In this document: one piece after another, positions 44,845 through 53,826 of the stretch
How the letters are laid out: each line of letters begins with the position of its first letter
Position numbering within the stretch: position 1 is the first letter of the stretch
The notes under the pieces: model-generated
What the model was told of the DNA's origin: nothing
Seen by the model: only the letters and a program-made list of their open reading frames with translations
Database searches by the model: none
DNA from: Aureimonas frigidaquae
GTDB taxonomy: Bacteria > Pseudomonadota > Alphaproteobacteria > Rhizobiales > Rhizobiaceae
Direction: 5' to 3'
NCBI RefSeq assembly: GCF_001463905.1
Contig: NZ_BBWR01000003.1
Coordinates: 62,001-126,000, forward strand
Length of the DNA: 64,000 nucleotides
Made by a program: the position numbers and the translations under genes

Positions 44845-45530
44845 TCGAAGGCCAGCATCAGGCGCCCGCGCGAGCGGGTGATGTGCTCGCGCATGGCGTG
44901 TTCGGCAGCCGTGGCATCGCCCCGGCGGAAGGCGTCCATGATCGCCTCGTGCTCGGTCAGCGCTTCCTGCGTGACGCGGCTGTGGAACAGGAGGCGGAAC
45001 AGGTGCAGATGCACGTGCTGGTCCGCCATCGCCCGCCGGACGACCGCGTTTCCGGCGATCTTCAGGATTTCGTCGTGGAAGACGGCGTCGGTCCGCGCGA
45101 AGCGGGAGTAGCGGCTCGTCCTGTCGACCGGCGCTTCGCCCTGGCTCATATCGCAGGCCATGGCATCCAGCCGCGCCAGCGCGTCCTCGTCCATCCGTGC
45201 GGCGGCATTGCGGGCGGCGTCCGGCTCGACGAGCAGGCGGAAGTCGAACAGATCCTCGAACTGCTTGCGGCTGTGCTGCGGCGCGGCGCTGTAGCCGATC
45301 AGATGCGCCTTGCGCACCAGCCCTTCGGTTTCGAGCCGCGACAGCGCCTCACGGACCGGGGTTTGCGACACGTCCAGATTGCGCGCGATGAGGTCGATGG
45401 GAAGCCGCGCCCCGGGCGCGATCTCGAGCGACATGAGCCGCTCGTAGATACTGTCATAGACCCACTCCACAACGCTTCCCGGCCGGCCTGTCGCCGCTCC
45501 GGAGCGTTCGCGTTCCGCTGTGATCGCCAT
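44841..45530 (-). CDS. GntR-family regulator, FadR/FCD subfamily
   Basis: A 229-aa regulator. Residues about 18-80 are a GntR winged helix (VVEWVYDSIYERLMSLEIAPG; IARNLDVSQTPVREALSRLETEGLV). The remainder is an all-helical FCD domain with metal-site character (FHDEILKIAGN and EHEAIMDAFRRGD). ATG 45530 is preferred over in-frame upstream ATGs. It heads the ABC operon and diverges from the alcohol-dehydrogenase operon; the palindrome at 45595-45606 sits between them. Confidence 0.9.
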   Translation of the reverse strand: MAITAERERSGAATGRPGSVVEWVYDSIYERLMSLEIAPGARLPIDLIARNLDVSQTPVREALSRLETEGLVRKAHLIGYSAAPQHSRKQFEDLFDFRLLVEPDAARNAAARMDEDALARLDAMACDMSQGEAPVDRTSRYSRFARTDAVFHDEILKIAGNAVVRRAMADQHVHLHLFRLLFHSRVTQEALTEHEAIMDAFRRGDATAAEHAMREHITRSRGRLMLAFE

Positions 45531-45594
45531 GTCGTCAGATCCAAGATTGAACAGCCAGAGGTTTACAAAGCTCATATCGAATGTCAAACACAAT

Positions 45595-45606
45595 ATCGTA
45601 TACGAT
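45595..45606. promoter_or_regulatory. FCD-type palindromic operator
   Basis: ATCGTATACGAT is a perfect 12-bp palindrome with the GTATAC centre typical of FadR/FCD-GntR operators. It lies 65 bp upstream of the regulator gene and 46 bp upstream of the alcohol dehydrogenase gene. Confidence 0.7.
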
Positions 45607-45651
45607 CCGATTTTGAATGGCAGGGCGCATGCCCGAGGGGAGGGCAAGGAC

Positions 45652-46854
45652 ATGATGGACGATTTCGGGGTTATGCGGTCTCCACGTGAGATCCTCTTCG
45701 GCGCCGGGCAGCGGCATGCCTTGGGCGGCCTCGTCGCCCGGCGCGGCAGTCGGGCGCTCGTCGTGACCGATGCGCGGCTTGCGGCCGATCCGCAGTTCAA
45801 CCAAATGATCGCGGATCTGGAGCACCAGGGCGTTACAGTCCGCATCGATGCGAGCTGCCAGCCCGATGTGCCGGCGGAGACGGCCGTGGCTGCGGCAGAC
45901 GCGGCACGGGGCTATGCGCCCGATATCGTTGTGGGCGTGGGCGGAGGCTCCTGCCTGGACATGGCCAAGTGCCTGTCCCTGCTGCTCGCCCATGGCGGGC
46001 GGCCCGCGGACTATTACGGGGAGCTGAAGGTGCCGGGGCCGGTCGTGCCGCTGGTCGCCGTCCCGACCACGGCGGGTACGGGGTCCGAAGTCACGCCGGT
46101 GGCGGTCCTGTCCGACAGCGAACGCAGCCTGAAGGTCGGCATTTCGAGCCCCTATCTCATCCCGGACCTTGCGCTCTGCGATCCGGAACTGACGCTGACC
46201 TGCCCGCCGGGTCTGACGGCGATCGCCGGCGCGGATGCCATGACGCATGCCATCGAGGCCTTCACGGCCAGCCGGTCCGAGGCGAACCCGGCGCTGGTGC
46301 GCGACCGCGTCTTCGTGGGCAAGAACATTCTGTCCGATCACTTCGCGCTCGCGGCCATCGAGCTCTTGTGGAGCGGGCTGGCGGCCGCTTGTGCCGATGG
46401 CGGCGACCTTGCGGCACGCTCCCGCGTGATGCGGGGGGCCACGCTGGCGGGCCTGGCCTTCGGCGTGGCGGGCACGGCCGCCGCTCATGCGATCCAGTAC
46501 CCCGTCGGCGCCCTGACCCATACGCCGCACGGCGCGGGTGTCGCCTGCCTCATGCCCTATGTCATGGCCTACAACCGGCCCAAGATCGAGCCGGAACTGG
46601 ATGCCATCGCGCAGGTCATCGGCGTCGCCTCCGGCGCGGAGGTGATCGATGCGGTGGCGGGCCTGTTCCAGCGCATCGGCCTGCCGCGCAGCTTGCGCGA
46701 TCTCGGCCTGCCGGAAGACCGCCTCGACTGGGTGGCCGAGCAGTCCTGCGGCATCGAGCGGCTCCTGCGCAACAACCCCCGGCCGCTCGACCGGCCATCC
46801 ATGAACAGGCTCGTCCATGCCGCCTTCGTCGGCGATACGGCCGGGCTTTCCTGA
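45652..46854 (+). CDS. Iron-containing (group III) alcohol dehydrogenase
   Basis: A 400-aa NAD(P)-dependent dehydrogenase. ATG 45652 follows GGGGAGGG by 7 nt (45655 is also possible). Nucleotide-binding GVGGGSCLDMAK, VPTTAGTGSEVTPVAVL and metal-site residues in GADAMTHAIEAF and THTPHGAGVA are intact. Members include 4-hydroxybutyrate, lactaldehyde and maleylacetate enzymes. The next gene is a succinate-semialdehyde-type dehydrogenase, which would fit 4-hydroxybutyrate or a similar omega-hydroxy acid. The substrate is not proven. Confidence 0.88.
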   Translation: MMDDFGVMRSPREILFGAGQRHALGGLVARRGSRALVVTDARLAADPQFNQMIADLEHQGVTVRIDASCQPDVPAETAVAAADAARGYAPDIVVGVGGGSCLDMAKCLSLLLAHGGRPADYYGELKVPGPVVPLVAVPTTAGTGSEVTPVAVLSDSERSLKVGISSPYLIPDLALCDPELTLTCPPGLTAIAGADAMTHAIEAFTASRSEANPALVRDRVFVGKNILSDHFALAAIELLWSGLAAACADGGDLAARSRVMRGATLAGLAFGVAGTAAAHAIQYPVGALTHTPHGAGVACLMPYVMAYNRPKIEPELDAIAQVIGVASGAEVIDAVAGLFQRIGLPRSLRDLGLPEDRLDWVAEQSCGIERLLRNNPRPLDRPSMNRLVHAAFVGDTAGLS

Positions 46855-46875
46855 GTGTCTGAAGGAGAGATGACC

Positions 46876-48336
46876 ATGCTCGATCGCCCCGACCCGTCCT
46901 ATGCCGACCCAACCGTCCATGCGGAAGGCCTGTTCATCGGCGGTGCCTGGTTGCCCGGAACGGGCATCGACGTGACGGACCCTGCAACCGGAACGGTTTT
47001 GGCCAAAGTGGCCGATGCGTCCGTCGAACAGGGCCTGCAGGCGGTCGAGGCCGCCTATGCCGCCGCGTCCGCCTGGCGCGCGACCCCGCCCCGCCGCCGC
47101 AGCGAGATCCTGATGCGTTGGTTCGAGCTCATGAAGGAGCATGCCGAAGACCTGGCGACCCTGATATCGCTGGAGAATGGAAAAGCGCTGCCGGACGCAC
47201 GGGGCGAGGTGGCCTACGCCGCCGAATTCTTCCGCTGGTATGGCGAGGAGGCCGTGCGCATCGCCGGCGAGTTCCGCCACGCGCCGTCGGGCGCCAACCA
47301 CATTCTGGTGGATCACGACCCGATCGGCGTCTGCGTCCTGATCACGCCGTGGAACTTCCCCGCCGCCATGGCAACGCGCAAGATCGGGCCCGCTTTGGCC
47401 GCTGGCTGCACGGTGGTCCTCAAGCCGGCCAGCGAAACGCCGCTGACCGCCTATGCCATGGCGCGGCTGGGTGAAGCGGCCGGGGTTCCGGCCGGCGTCG
47501 TCAACGTCGTGACCACCACGAAGCCCGGCCCGGTCGTCGGCGCCATGCTGGCCGATCCGCGCGTGCGCAAACTGTCCTTCACCGGGTCGACGGCCGTGGG
47601 CCGCCGCCTTCTGGCGGAGGCGGCGGGCTCGGTCGTCTCCTGTTCGATGGAGCTCGGCGGCAACGCGCCCTTCCTGGTGTTCGACGATGCCGATCTGGAA
47701 GCTGCGCTGGACGGGGCGATGACCGCCAAGATGCGCAATGCGGGCGAGGCCTGCACGGCGGCGAACCGCTTCTACGTCCAGTCCGGCATTTACGACCGCT
47801 TTGCCCAGGGCCTCAGCGCCCGCATGGCGGCCTTGACGGTCGGGGCGGGAACCGAGGCTGGAACCGAGGTCGGCCCGATGATCACCGCCGCGGCCGTGGA
47901 CAAGATCGACCGCCTCGTGCGCGATGCGGTGGCGCAGGGCGGAACGGTCCTGACCGGCGGCCAGGCGGCGAAGGGCCCCGGCTTCTACTACCCGCCGACG
48001 GTCCTCACCGACGTGCCGCCCGATGCCGCCATGGCGCGGGAGGAAATCTTCGGCCCCGTCGCCGCTCTGTACCGGTTCGACACGGAGGAGGAAGCGATCC
48101 GGCAGGCCAACGATACTGAGTATGGGCTCGCCGCCTACATCTTTTCCAAGGACCTATCCCGGGCGCTGCGCGTCGGCCGGGGGATCGAAAGCGGCATGAT
48201 CGCCATCAATCGGGGGCTGATGTCCGATCCGGCGGCCCCCTTCGGCGGCACCAAGCAGAGTGGGCTGGGGCGCGAGGGCGGCGTGACGGGCATTGCCGAA
48301 TATCTCGAGCCGAAATATTTCGCCGTGAACTTCTGA
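46876..48336 (+). CDS. Succinate-semialdehyde dehydrogenase-type aldehyde dehydrogenase
   Basis: A 486-aa aldehyde dehydrogenase. ATG 46876 has GGAG 8 nt upstream; another ATG at 46870 would be too close. Conserved parts are [35 protein letters not shown], the catalytic glutamate in SMELGGNAP and the nucleophile in [11 protein letters not shown]. It belongs with GabD-like enzymes and would oxidise the aldehyde made by the preceding alcohol dehydrogenase. The next gene begins 7 nt after its stop. Confidence 0.88.
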   Translation: MLDRPDPSYADPTVHAEGLFIGGAWLPGTGIDVTDPATGTVLAKVADASVEQGLQAVEAAYAAASAWRATPPRRRSEILMRWFELMKEHAEDLATLISLENGKALPDARGEVAYAAEFFRWYGEEAVRIAGEFRHAPSGANHILVDHDPIGVCVLITPWNFPAAMATRKIGPALAAGCTVVLKPASETPLTAYAMARLGEAAGVPAGVVNVVTTTKPGPVVGAMLADPRVRKLSFTGSTAVGRRLLAEAAGSVVSCSMELGGNAPFLVFDDADLEAALDGAMTAKMRNAGEACTAANRFYVQSGIYDRFAQGLSARMAALTVGAGTEAGTEVGPMITAAAVDKIDRLVRDAVAQGGTVLTGGQAAKGPGFYYPPTVLTDVPPDAAMAREEIFGPVAALYRFDTEEEAIRQANDTEYGLAAYIFSKDLSRALRVGRGIESGMIAINRGLMSDPAAPFGGTKQSGLGREGGVTGIAEYLEPKYFAVNF

Positions 48337-48343
48337 GGGAACC

Positions 48344-49210
48344 ATGGCCGCCGATCCTTACCGGAACCGGGACGTCATCGCCGATTTCGATGCCGTGATG
48401 GACGAGATCGCCGCGCGGTCGGCCGAACTGTCGGCCCGCGTCGCCCTGACCGAGGGCGTGCCCTATGGCGCCGGCGCGCGGGAAAAGCTGGACGTGATCG
48501 CCCCGCGCGCCCCGGCGCGCGGCTGCCCGATCCACCTGTTCCTGCATGGCGGCTACTGGCGCTCGGGCCGGCGGGAGGATCACCGGCTCGTTGCCGCGCC
48601 GGTCCTGGCCGCCGGCGGCATCGCCGTCCTGGCGGGCTATGATCTGATGCCCGGTGTCGGGCTGGCCCATATCGTCGGCCAGGTTCGTGCGGCAGCCCGG
48701 GCCACGGCCGCCATGGCCGGGCGGCTCGGCGCCGATCCGGCACGCCTGTCGGTGAGTGGCCATTCGGCCGGCGCGCATCTGGCAAGCTACCTCGCGGCGA
48801 CGGCGCCGCATGAGACCGCGCCGCTCGCCCTGCCCGCGCTCACCGGCATGCTGCTCGTCAGCGGCCTTTACGACCTGTCCGAGATCCCGACGAGCTTCCT
48901 GAAGGACGAAACCCGCATGACGGTGGCAGAAGCACAGGCCTGGTCGCCCCTGCGGGCGCGGCATCGGCCGGTGCCGATCCGCATCCTGACCCGCGGCACG
49001 CGGGAGACGGAACCGTTCCACCGGCAGTGCCAGGAGATGCACACCCTGCTCGGCACGCTTGGCCTTGCAAGCGAGGAACGCGTGGAAGACGGCCTCGACC
49101 ACCTGCGCGTGGTGCTCGCCCTCGCCGACCCGGGCGCGGGGCTCGGGCGCCGGCTCGCCGACCTTGTCGCCGCGCCCTCGACCGGACAGGGCCGGCCGGT
49201 AGACCGCTAG
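48344..49210 (+). CDS. Alpha/beta hydrolase, arylformamidase/esterase-like
   Basis: A 288-aa hydrolase. Oxyanion-hole motif LHGGYWRSG, nucleophile elbow SVSGHSAGAHLASYL and a late histidine (DGLDHLRVV) complete a Ser-Asp-His set. The HGGYW form is shared by kynurenine formamidases and related carboxylesterases. It is third in the operon after an alcohol dehydrogenase and a semialdehyde dehydrogenase, so it may release the alcohol from an ester, lactone or amide. Its tail overlaps the convergent opgC by 4 nt. Confidence 0.85.
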   Translation: MAADPYRNRDVIADFDAVMDEIAARSAELSARVALTEGVPYGAGAREKLDVIAPRAPARGCPIHLFLHGGYWRSGRREDHRLVAAPVLAAGGIAVLAGYDLMPGVGLAHIVGQVRAAARATAAMAGRLGADPARLSVSGHSAGAHLASYLAATAPHETAPLALPALTGMLLVSGLYDLSEIPTSFLKDETRMTVAEAQAWSPLRARHRPVPIRILTRGTRETEPFHRQCQEMHTLLGTLGLASEERVEDGLDHLRVVLALADPGAGLGRRLADLVAAPSTGQGRPVDR

Positions 49211-50409
49211 CGCGGCACGCGCGGCGAGGCCGCCGGGGTCCCGCCTTCGCCGCCCGTCTTGTCACGCTCGCGCCACAGGGCCGGGATGGCCAGCAGCGAT
49301 ATGCCGAGGAAGGCGATGAGCGTCTTGGTCAACTCGGAGAAGACCGGTGTCTTCAGGTCGACATAGATCAGCCCGTAGACGATGATGATGTGCCAGGCAT
49401 AGACCTGCAGCGAGTGACGCCCGATCAGTTGCAGGAACTGCAGCGTCATCACCCAATGCAGCGCATTGGCGATGGCGCGGACGAAGGCGAAGCGGTGCCG
49501 GGGCCCGGCAATGGCCAGCCAGGCAACGCCCGCCGCAGCCGCCACGAAGTTCAAAAGATAGACCGGACCGAAGGTCGCCCGGACCTCGAAGGGCATGAAG
49601 CGCTGCAGCAGGTCCTCGGACATCAGGCCATAGCCCGTCGCCACCCGCAGGGGCAGGAAGAACAGGCAGACCGCCAGTGCCGCAACGGGAATGATGCTGC
49701 GCTCCGGCGAGAAGACCCGCGTCCAGTCGATTTTCTTCTGCGCCGTCAGGGTGCCGAGGACCACGCCGGAAAAGAACACCGTCTGCCAGGCCAGGATGTT
49801 GAAATGCGCGCGGATGCCGAATTGCCCCTCGCCAACGAGCGCGCGGTCGATGGGCGTGGTCAGGACGGTCTGCAGGCCGAGCTGCACCGTGAACCACAAG
49901 AGGAACGACACGAGCGCCACGACCCCCCACCGCCCGTTCAGGCACAGCCAGAGCGCGAAGGGCGCGACCAGCATGTACAGGATGTATTGCGGCAGGATGT
50001 CCATATAGGTGGGCTGGTAGACCATCAGCATGGCCGAGATCACGCGCACCGGGTCGGTGATGGACAGATCCCCCATCCAGGGTGACCAGAGCTGCGCGGC
50101 ATCGGGCAGGAGCGCGGCGGCCACGAGCAGGATGGCGAGCGCGACGAGGACATAGACGTAGAGCTGCCGTGCGCGGCGCCAGACGGCGGACGCGCCGGCC
50201 ATGAAGCCGCTCTTGATCATCTTGCGTGCATAGACGAGCCCGACCAGGAGGCCCGACAAAAAGATGAACCCCTGCGCGTCCTCCACAAAGGCGAGCTGGT
50301 TGTGATTGAGCTTCACCAGCCAGTAGCCACCGGTGAAGTTCAGGTGGTTGATCATCATGAACACGAGGAAATAGCCCCTCAGCCCATCGATGAACTGCAG
50401 CCTGTTCAT
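49207..50409 (-). CDS. opgC: OpgC-type membrane protein for periplasmic glucan modification
   Basis: A 400-aa integral membrane acyltransferase-like protein of the OpgC family with about ten helices. It begins FIDGLRGYFLVFMMINHLNF, the family's conserved first helix, followed by EDAQGFIFLSGLLVGLVYARK. OpgC adds succinyl or similar groups to osmoregulated periplasmic glucans. The divergent opgG next door supports this. The C-terminus is a charged cytoplasmic tail. Confidence 0.92.
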   Translation of the reverse strand: MNRLQFIDGLRGYFLVFMMINHLNFTGGYWLVKLNHNQLAFVEDAQGFIFLSGLLVGLVYARKMIKSGFMAGASAVWRRARQLYVYVLVALAILLVAAALLPDAAQLWSPWMGDLSITDPVRVISAMLMVYQPTYMDILPQYILYMLVAPFALWLCLNGRWGVVALVSFLLWFTVQLGLQTVLTTPIDRALVGEGQFGIRAHFNILAWQTVFFSGVVLGTLTAQKKIDWTRVFSPERSIIPVAALAVCLFFLPLRVATGYGLMSEDLLQRFMPFEVRATFGPVYLLNFVAAAAGVAWLAIAGPRHRFAFVRAIANALHWVMTLQFLQLIGRHSLQVYAWHIIIVYGLIYVDLKTPVFSELTKTLIAFLGISLLAIPALWRERDKTGGEGGTPAASPRVPR

Positions 50410-50607
50410 GGCACGACCCAGAGATTCCCGTTGAAAGCCGCCGGACTTTAAACCTGTGGTAGTGCTCGAAATAGGGCCACGTGCTTGAATTTCGAGTGGG
50501 GTCAGCCATCATCGTGCCCTGATTTGCGGCTTCCTGACCGCCGCCGGTGCGGGCCGGCAGGACAGTTCGCGCTTCACCGCTTCGATCCGAAGGACGCTTG
50601 GACACCG

Positions 50608-52212
50608 ATGGGACAGATCAACCGACGGCACTTTCTCTATACGACCGCCGCCACGGCCGCGCTTCTGGGCGCGCCATCGGCTCTTCGCCCGGCGCGTGCC
50701 GCCGCCGTGATGGGAGAGCCCTTCGACTTCTCCTATGACTGGCTGGTGCAGCGGGCCCGCGATTCGGCCGCCGCGCCCTATGTGGCGCCTTACCGGCCCG
50801 ACCCTGAGATCGTGCAGCAGATCGATTACGAGCAGCACGGCAAGATCAAGTTCCGCACGCAGGATTCGCCTTTTGCCGGCGCCGGCGGAGCCTATCCGGC
50901 GACCTTCTTCCATCTCGGCCAGTTTTTCGGCAAGTCGGTGGCCATGCATGTCGTGGTCAACGGCCAGGCGCGCGAGTTCGAATATTCGCCCGATCTGTTC
51001 GACATGCCGGACGATTCGCCGGCCCGGCGGCTGCCGTCCGATTCGGGTTTTGCCGGCTTCCGCCTCCAGGAATGGAACGGTGCGCAGGACTGGCGCACGC
51101 AGGATTGGGTCGCCTTCCTGGGCGCTTCCTATTTCCGCGCCATCGGCGCGTCCGGCCAGTACGGCCTGTCGGCCCGCGGCGTGGTGATCAACGCCGCCGT
51201 CCCGGACGTTCCGGAAGAGTTCCCCGACTTTACCGAATTCTACATCGACGAGGCCGAGAACCCGGAGCAGCCGGTCGTCGTCTGTGCCCTGTTGAACGGG
51301 CCGAGCATCACCGGCGCCTTCCGCTTCTACCTGATGCGCGGGCTCGACCGCACCAAGGGCGTGCAGATGGAGGTGGAAGCCAACCTCTTCCTGCGCGAGG
51401 ATATCCAGCGCCTCGGCCTGATGCCGCTGACTTCGATGTTCTGGTACGGCGAGTATGGGCGCGAACGGCTGAACGACTGGCGTCCGGAAGTGCACGATTC
51501 CGACGGCCTGGCCCTGTGGACCGGATCGGGCGAGCGCATCTGGCGCCCGCTCAACAACCCGCCCTTCACCACCGTATCGAGCTTCTCGGACGACAATCCC
51601 CGCGGCTTCGGGCTGCTTCAGCGCGATCGCAACTTCGATCATTACCAGGACGGCGTCATGTATGACCGCCGCCCGAGCCTTTGGGTCCAGCCGATCGAAC
51701 CGCTCGGCGCCGGGCGGGTGGAACTGCTCGAAATCCCCACGGATGACGAGATCCACGACAATATCGGCGCCTTCTGGGTGCCCGATGCGCCGGCAACCAA
51801 GGGCTCCGAGTTCCGCCTCCACTACCGCCTGGCATGGCAGGACAACGAGCCCTTCCCGGCCGAGAACGTCGCCCAGGCCAAGGCCACCCGCGTCGGCCGC
51901 GGCGGAGAGCCGGGCAAGCCCCGGCCGCAGGACGTGTTCAAGTTCGCGGTCGAATTCGACCGGCCGGCGGTGATGCAGCAGATTCCCTGGGGTGTCTTCC
52001 CCAAGGTGAATGTCACGACCTCGGCGGGCGAGATCATCCGCCCCTTCGCCGAGCCGGTGCCCAACGGCAATGTCTGGCGCGCGGTGTTCGACCTGAAGAT
52101 CGACCCCGAGACCATGGCCGAAATCCGCCTGTTCATGGATCTGGAAGGCCGGCCGCTAACGGAAACCTGGATGTACCAGTTCGACCGGCGCAGCCTCCTG
52201 CCGGCGCTCTGA
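50608..52212 (+). CDS. opgG: Periplasmic glucan biosynthesis protein, OpgG/OpgD family, Tat-exported
   Basis: A 534-aa MdoG-family protein needed to form beta-1,6 branches of, or otherwise shape, osmoregulated periplasmic glucans. ATG 50608 gives a twin-arginine signal (NRRHFLYTTAATAALLGAP), and Tat export is the OpgD trait. The beta-sandwich carbohydrate domain includes YPATFFHLGQFFG, PEEFPDFTEFYI and PLTSMFWYGEYGRE. A C-terminal Ig-like domain follows from about residue 400. It could be opgD by signal type. It is divergent from opgC. Confidence 0.9.
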   Translation: MGQINRRHFLYTTAATAALLGAPSALRPARAAAVMGEPFDFSYDWLVQRARDSAAAPYVAPYRPDPEIVQQIDYEQHGKIKFRTQDSPFAGAGGAYPATFFHLGQFFGKSVAMHVVVNGQAREFEYSPDLFDMPDDSPARRLPSDSGFAGFRLQEWNGAQDWRTQDWVAFLGASYFRAIGASGQYGLSARGVVINAAVPDVPEEFPDFTEFYIDEAENPEQPVVVCALLNGPSITGAFRFYLMRGLDRTKGVQMEVEANLFLREDIQRLGLMPLTSMFWYGEYGRERLNDWRPEVHDSDGLALWTGSGERIWRPLNNPPFTTVSSFSDDNPRGFGLLQRDRNFDHYQDGVMYDRRPSLWVQPIEPLGAGRVELLEIPTDDEIHDNIGAFWVPDAPATKGSEFRLHYRLAWQDNEPFPAENVAQAKATRVGRGGEPGKPRPQDVFKFAVEFDRPAVMQQIPWGVFPKVNVTTSAGEIIRPFAEPVPNGNVWRAVFDLKIDPETMAEIRLFMDLEGRPLTETWMYQFDRRSLLPAL

Positions 52213-52319
52213 GCGGTCGGTTCCGGCCGCAGGTCTTAACGCGCCTTAACCAAGATGGCGCAAGCGTGGCCGGAATTGTTGATTTTACGCAACGGCTTGC
52301 ATCTTGCGGTGCAATAAAC

Positions 52320-52365
52320 GACCCCGTCCGCCCATTGTGATTTGCAGTGCAGCATGGACGGGGTC
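52320..52365 (+). other. Long-loop hairpin upstream of the autotransporter-like gene
   Basis: GACCCCGTCC (52320-52329) pairs perfectly with GGACGGGGTC (52356-52365) around a 26-nt loop. It lies in the 223-nt gap between opgG and the next gene, about 70 nt before that gene's start. It could be a 5' leader structure or part of opgG termination; no T tract follows. Confidence 0.4.
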
Positions 52366-52435
52366 AGACTCCTCGGACAGATCGCTAACCACCGAGTTGC
52401 AAGCCCTGGACACGTTCATCACGCGTCGAAAGGCG

Positions 52436-53647
52436 TTGCCGCGCGCGCGCCCGACGACCACCGCCCTCATGCTCCTGGCCACCGCTGCCATGCTGTGCAC
52501 GGCGCGCGATTGCGCGCATGCGCAGACCACGAGCGACCGTACCGAGATCGGCAGCCTGATCGGCATTCAGGTCGATGTCGGCCGACGCTTCGCGCGGGCG
52601 CAGGCGCGCCGCCTGCATGAGCGGATGGAGCTCCTGCGCGATGCGTCGGACCGGCAGACGAGCGGTTATGCCATCGAGCTCAAGGCGGCCTCCGGCCTGG
52701 ACGAGGAAGACCGGCTGTCCCGTGACTGGCGTGCGCTCGAGGCGAAGGCCCCCGGCCGGCTGCCGGCGCTGGCTGGCTCCACGCCTTCGGACGCGGGCCG
52801 CGCCATCGAGGCGCGGCGCCGTTTTTCCGACGATGGTACGGCCCTCTGGTCGGCCGGCTCGGTGGAGTTCGGCCGCCGCGGCAACGGCATGCTGGATATC
52901 GATCGGACGAGCGCGGGCATAGCCTCCGGCTTCGATACGGAACTTTCCCCTTCGGCACGGCTTGGGCTGGGGCTCAGCTTCGACCGGGCGATCGGCGAAG
53001 CGGGCGCCTACGAGACGCGGGCACGAGGGCAGGGGCTCGGCGCCGCACTCTACGGCAGCCTGAACCCGACGCCCCATACCTTCCTCGATGCCGCGGTCGG
53101 CACGTCCCGCCTGGACTATGCCAATGCCCGCTACCGACCCGATACGGCCGGCATCCATTATTACGAGCGCTCCGGGCTGCAGGGTTTCGGTTCGGTATCG
53201 GCAGGCTACGAGCATCGGGACGAGAATGTCCTCCTGTCGCCCTATGGCCGGTTCGAAGTGTCGCGGACGGCGCTGGACGGTGTGAGCGAGCGCATCGGCG
53301 GGACCGACATTCTGATCGGCGACCAGACCGTGGACAGCGTCCTGGCGGTTCTGGCGATCCGCGGCGAATATACGATCCGGTTGGACCGGGCCGTCATCAA
53401 ACCCGGAGCGCGCGCCGAATACACGCATGAAGTATCGGGCGCCGGCACGACGACCCCGCTCGGCGGCGGGGGGCTGGACCTACCGGATTTTGCGGCCGCG
53501 TCGATCGGCCGTGACGCATTGACCATCGCACCGGGCGTGCGCGCCGAGTTCGGCGACGACTGGACGGCAGGGGTGGAGTATCGCAACGTCCTCGGCAATC
53601 AGGGCCGGGACGAGACGATCAGCCTGCGGATCGGCCACCGCTTCTAG
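52436..53647 (+). CDS. Small autotransporter beta-barrel protein
   Basis: About 403 aa if started at TTG 52436, which gives a signal peptide with basic n-region and cleavage after CAHA; ATG 52469 is a shorter option and TTG 52304 a longer one. Residues about 35-150 are a polar, helix-prone region (RRFARAQARRLHERMELLRD). From about residue 155 a C-terminal autotransporter barrel follows with alternating strands (WSAGSVEFGRRG; ARLGLGLSFDRAIGE; VSAGYEHRD; GVRAEFGDDWTAGVEYR). It ends in the outer-membrane signature RIGHRF. The passenger is unusually short. Function is unknown. Confidence 0.75.
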   Translation: MPRARPTTTALMLLATAAMLCTARDCAHAQTTSDRTEIGSLIGIQVDVGRRFARAQARRLHERMELLRDASDRQTSGYAIELKAASGLDEEDRLSRDWRALEAKAPGRLPALAGSTPSDAGRAIEARRRFSDDGTALWSAGSVEFGRRGNGMLDIDRTSAGIASGFDTELSPSARLGLGLSFDRAIGEAGAYETRARGQGLGAALYGSLNPTPHTFLDAAVGTSRLDYANARYRPDTAGIHYYERSGLQGFGSVSAGYEHRDENVLLSPYGRFEVSRTALDGVSERIGGTDILIGDQTVDSVLAVLAIRGEYTIRLDRAVIKPGARAEYTHEVSGAGTTTPLGGGGLDLPDFAAASIGRDALTIAPGVRAEFGDDWTAGVEYRNVLGNQGRDETISLRIGHRF

Positions 53648-53826
53648 CCGGACCGGCCTGCCTGCGTGCGCAGCGGCATGAATCCGTGGCCGGCATAGGG
53701 CTCCGCGCCTTGACGCGGGCGGCCGCATGCGAAAGGTAAGGCGCGGAAGACCGAGCTTTGCCTGCAATGCGCATTTTCATCCGCTGACGGCGCGGCAGGC
53801 CATCGAACGAGAATGGGAGAGACCGT

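Noticed and set aside
52236-52250. CtrA-like TTAAC repeat after opgG
   Set aside because: The spacing (TTAA-N6-TTAA) is one base short of the TTAA-N7-TTAA consensus, so it is not listed as a site, only mentioned with the leader.
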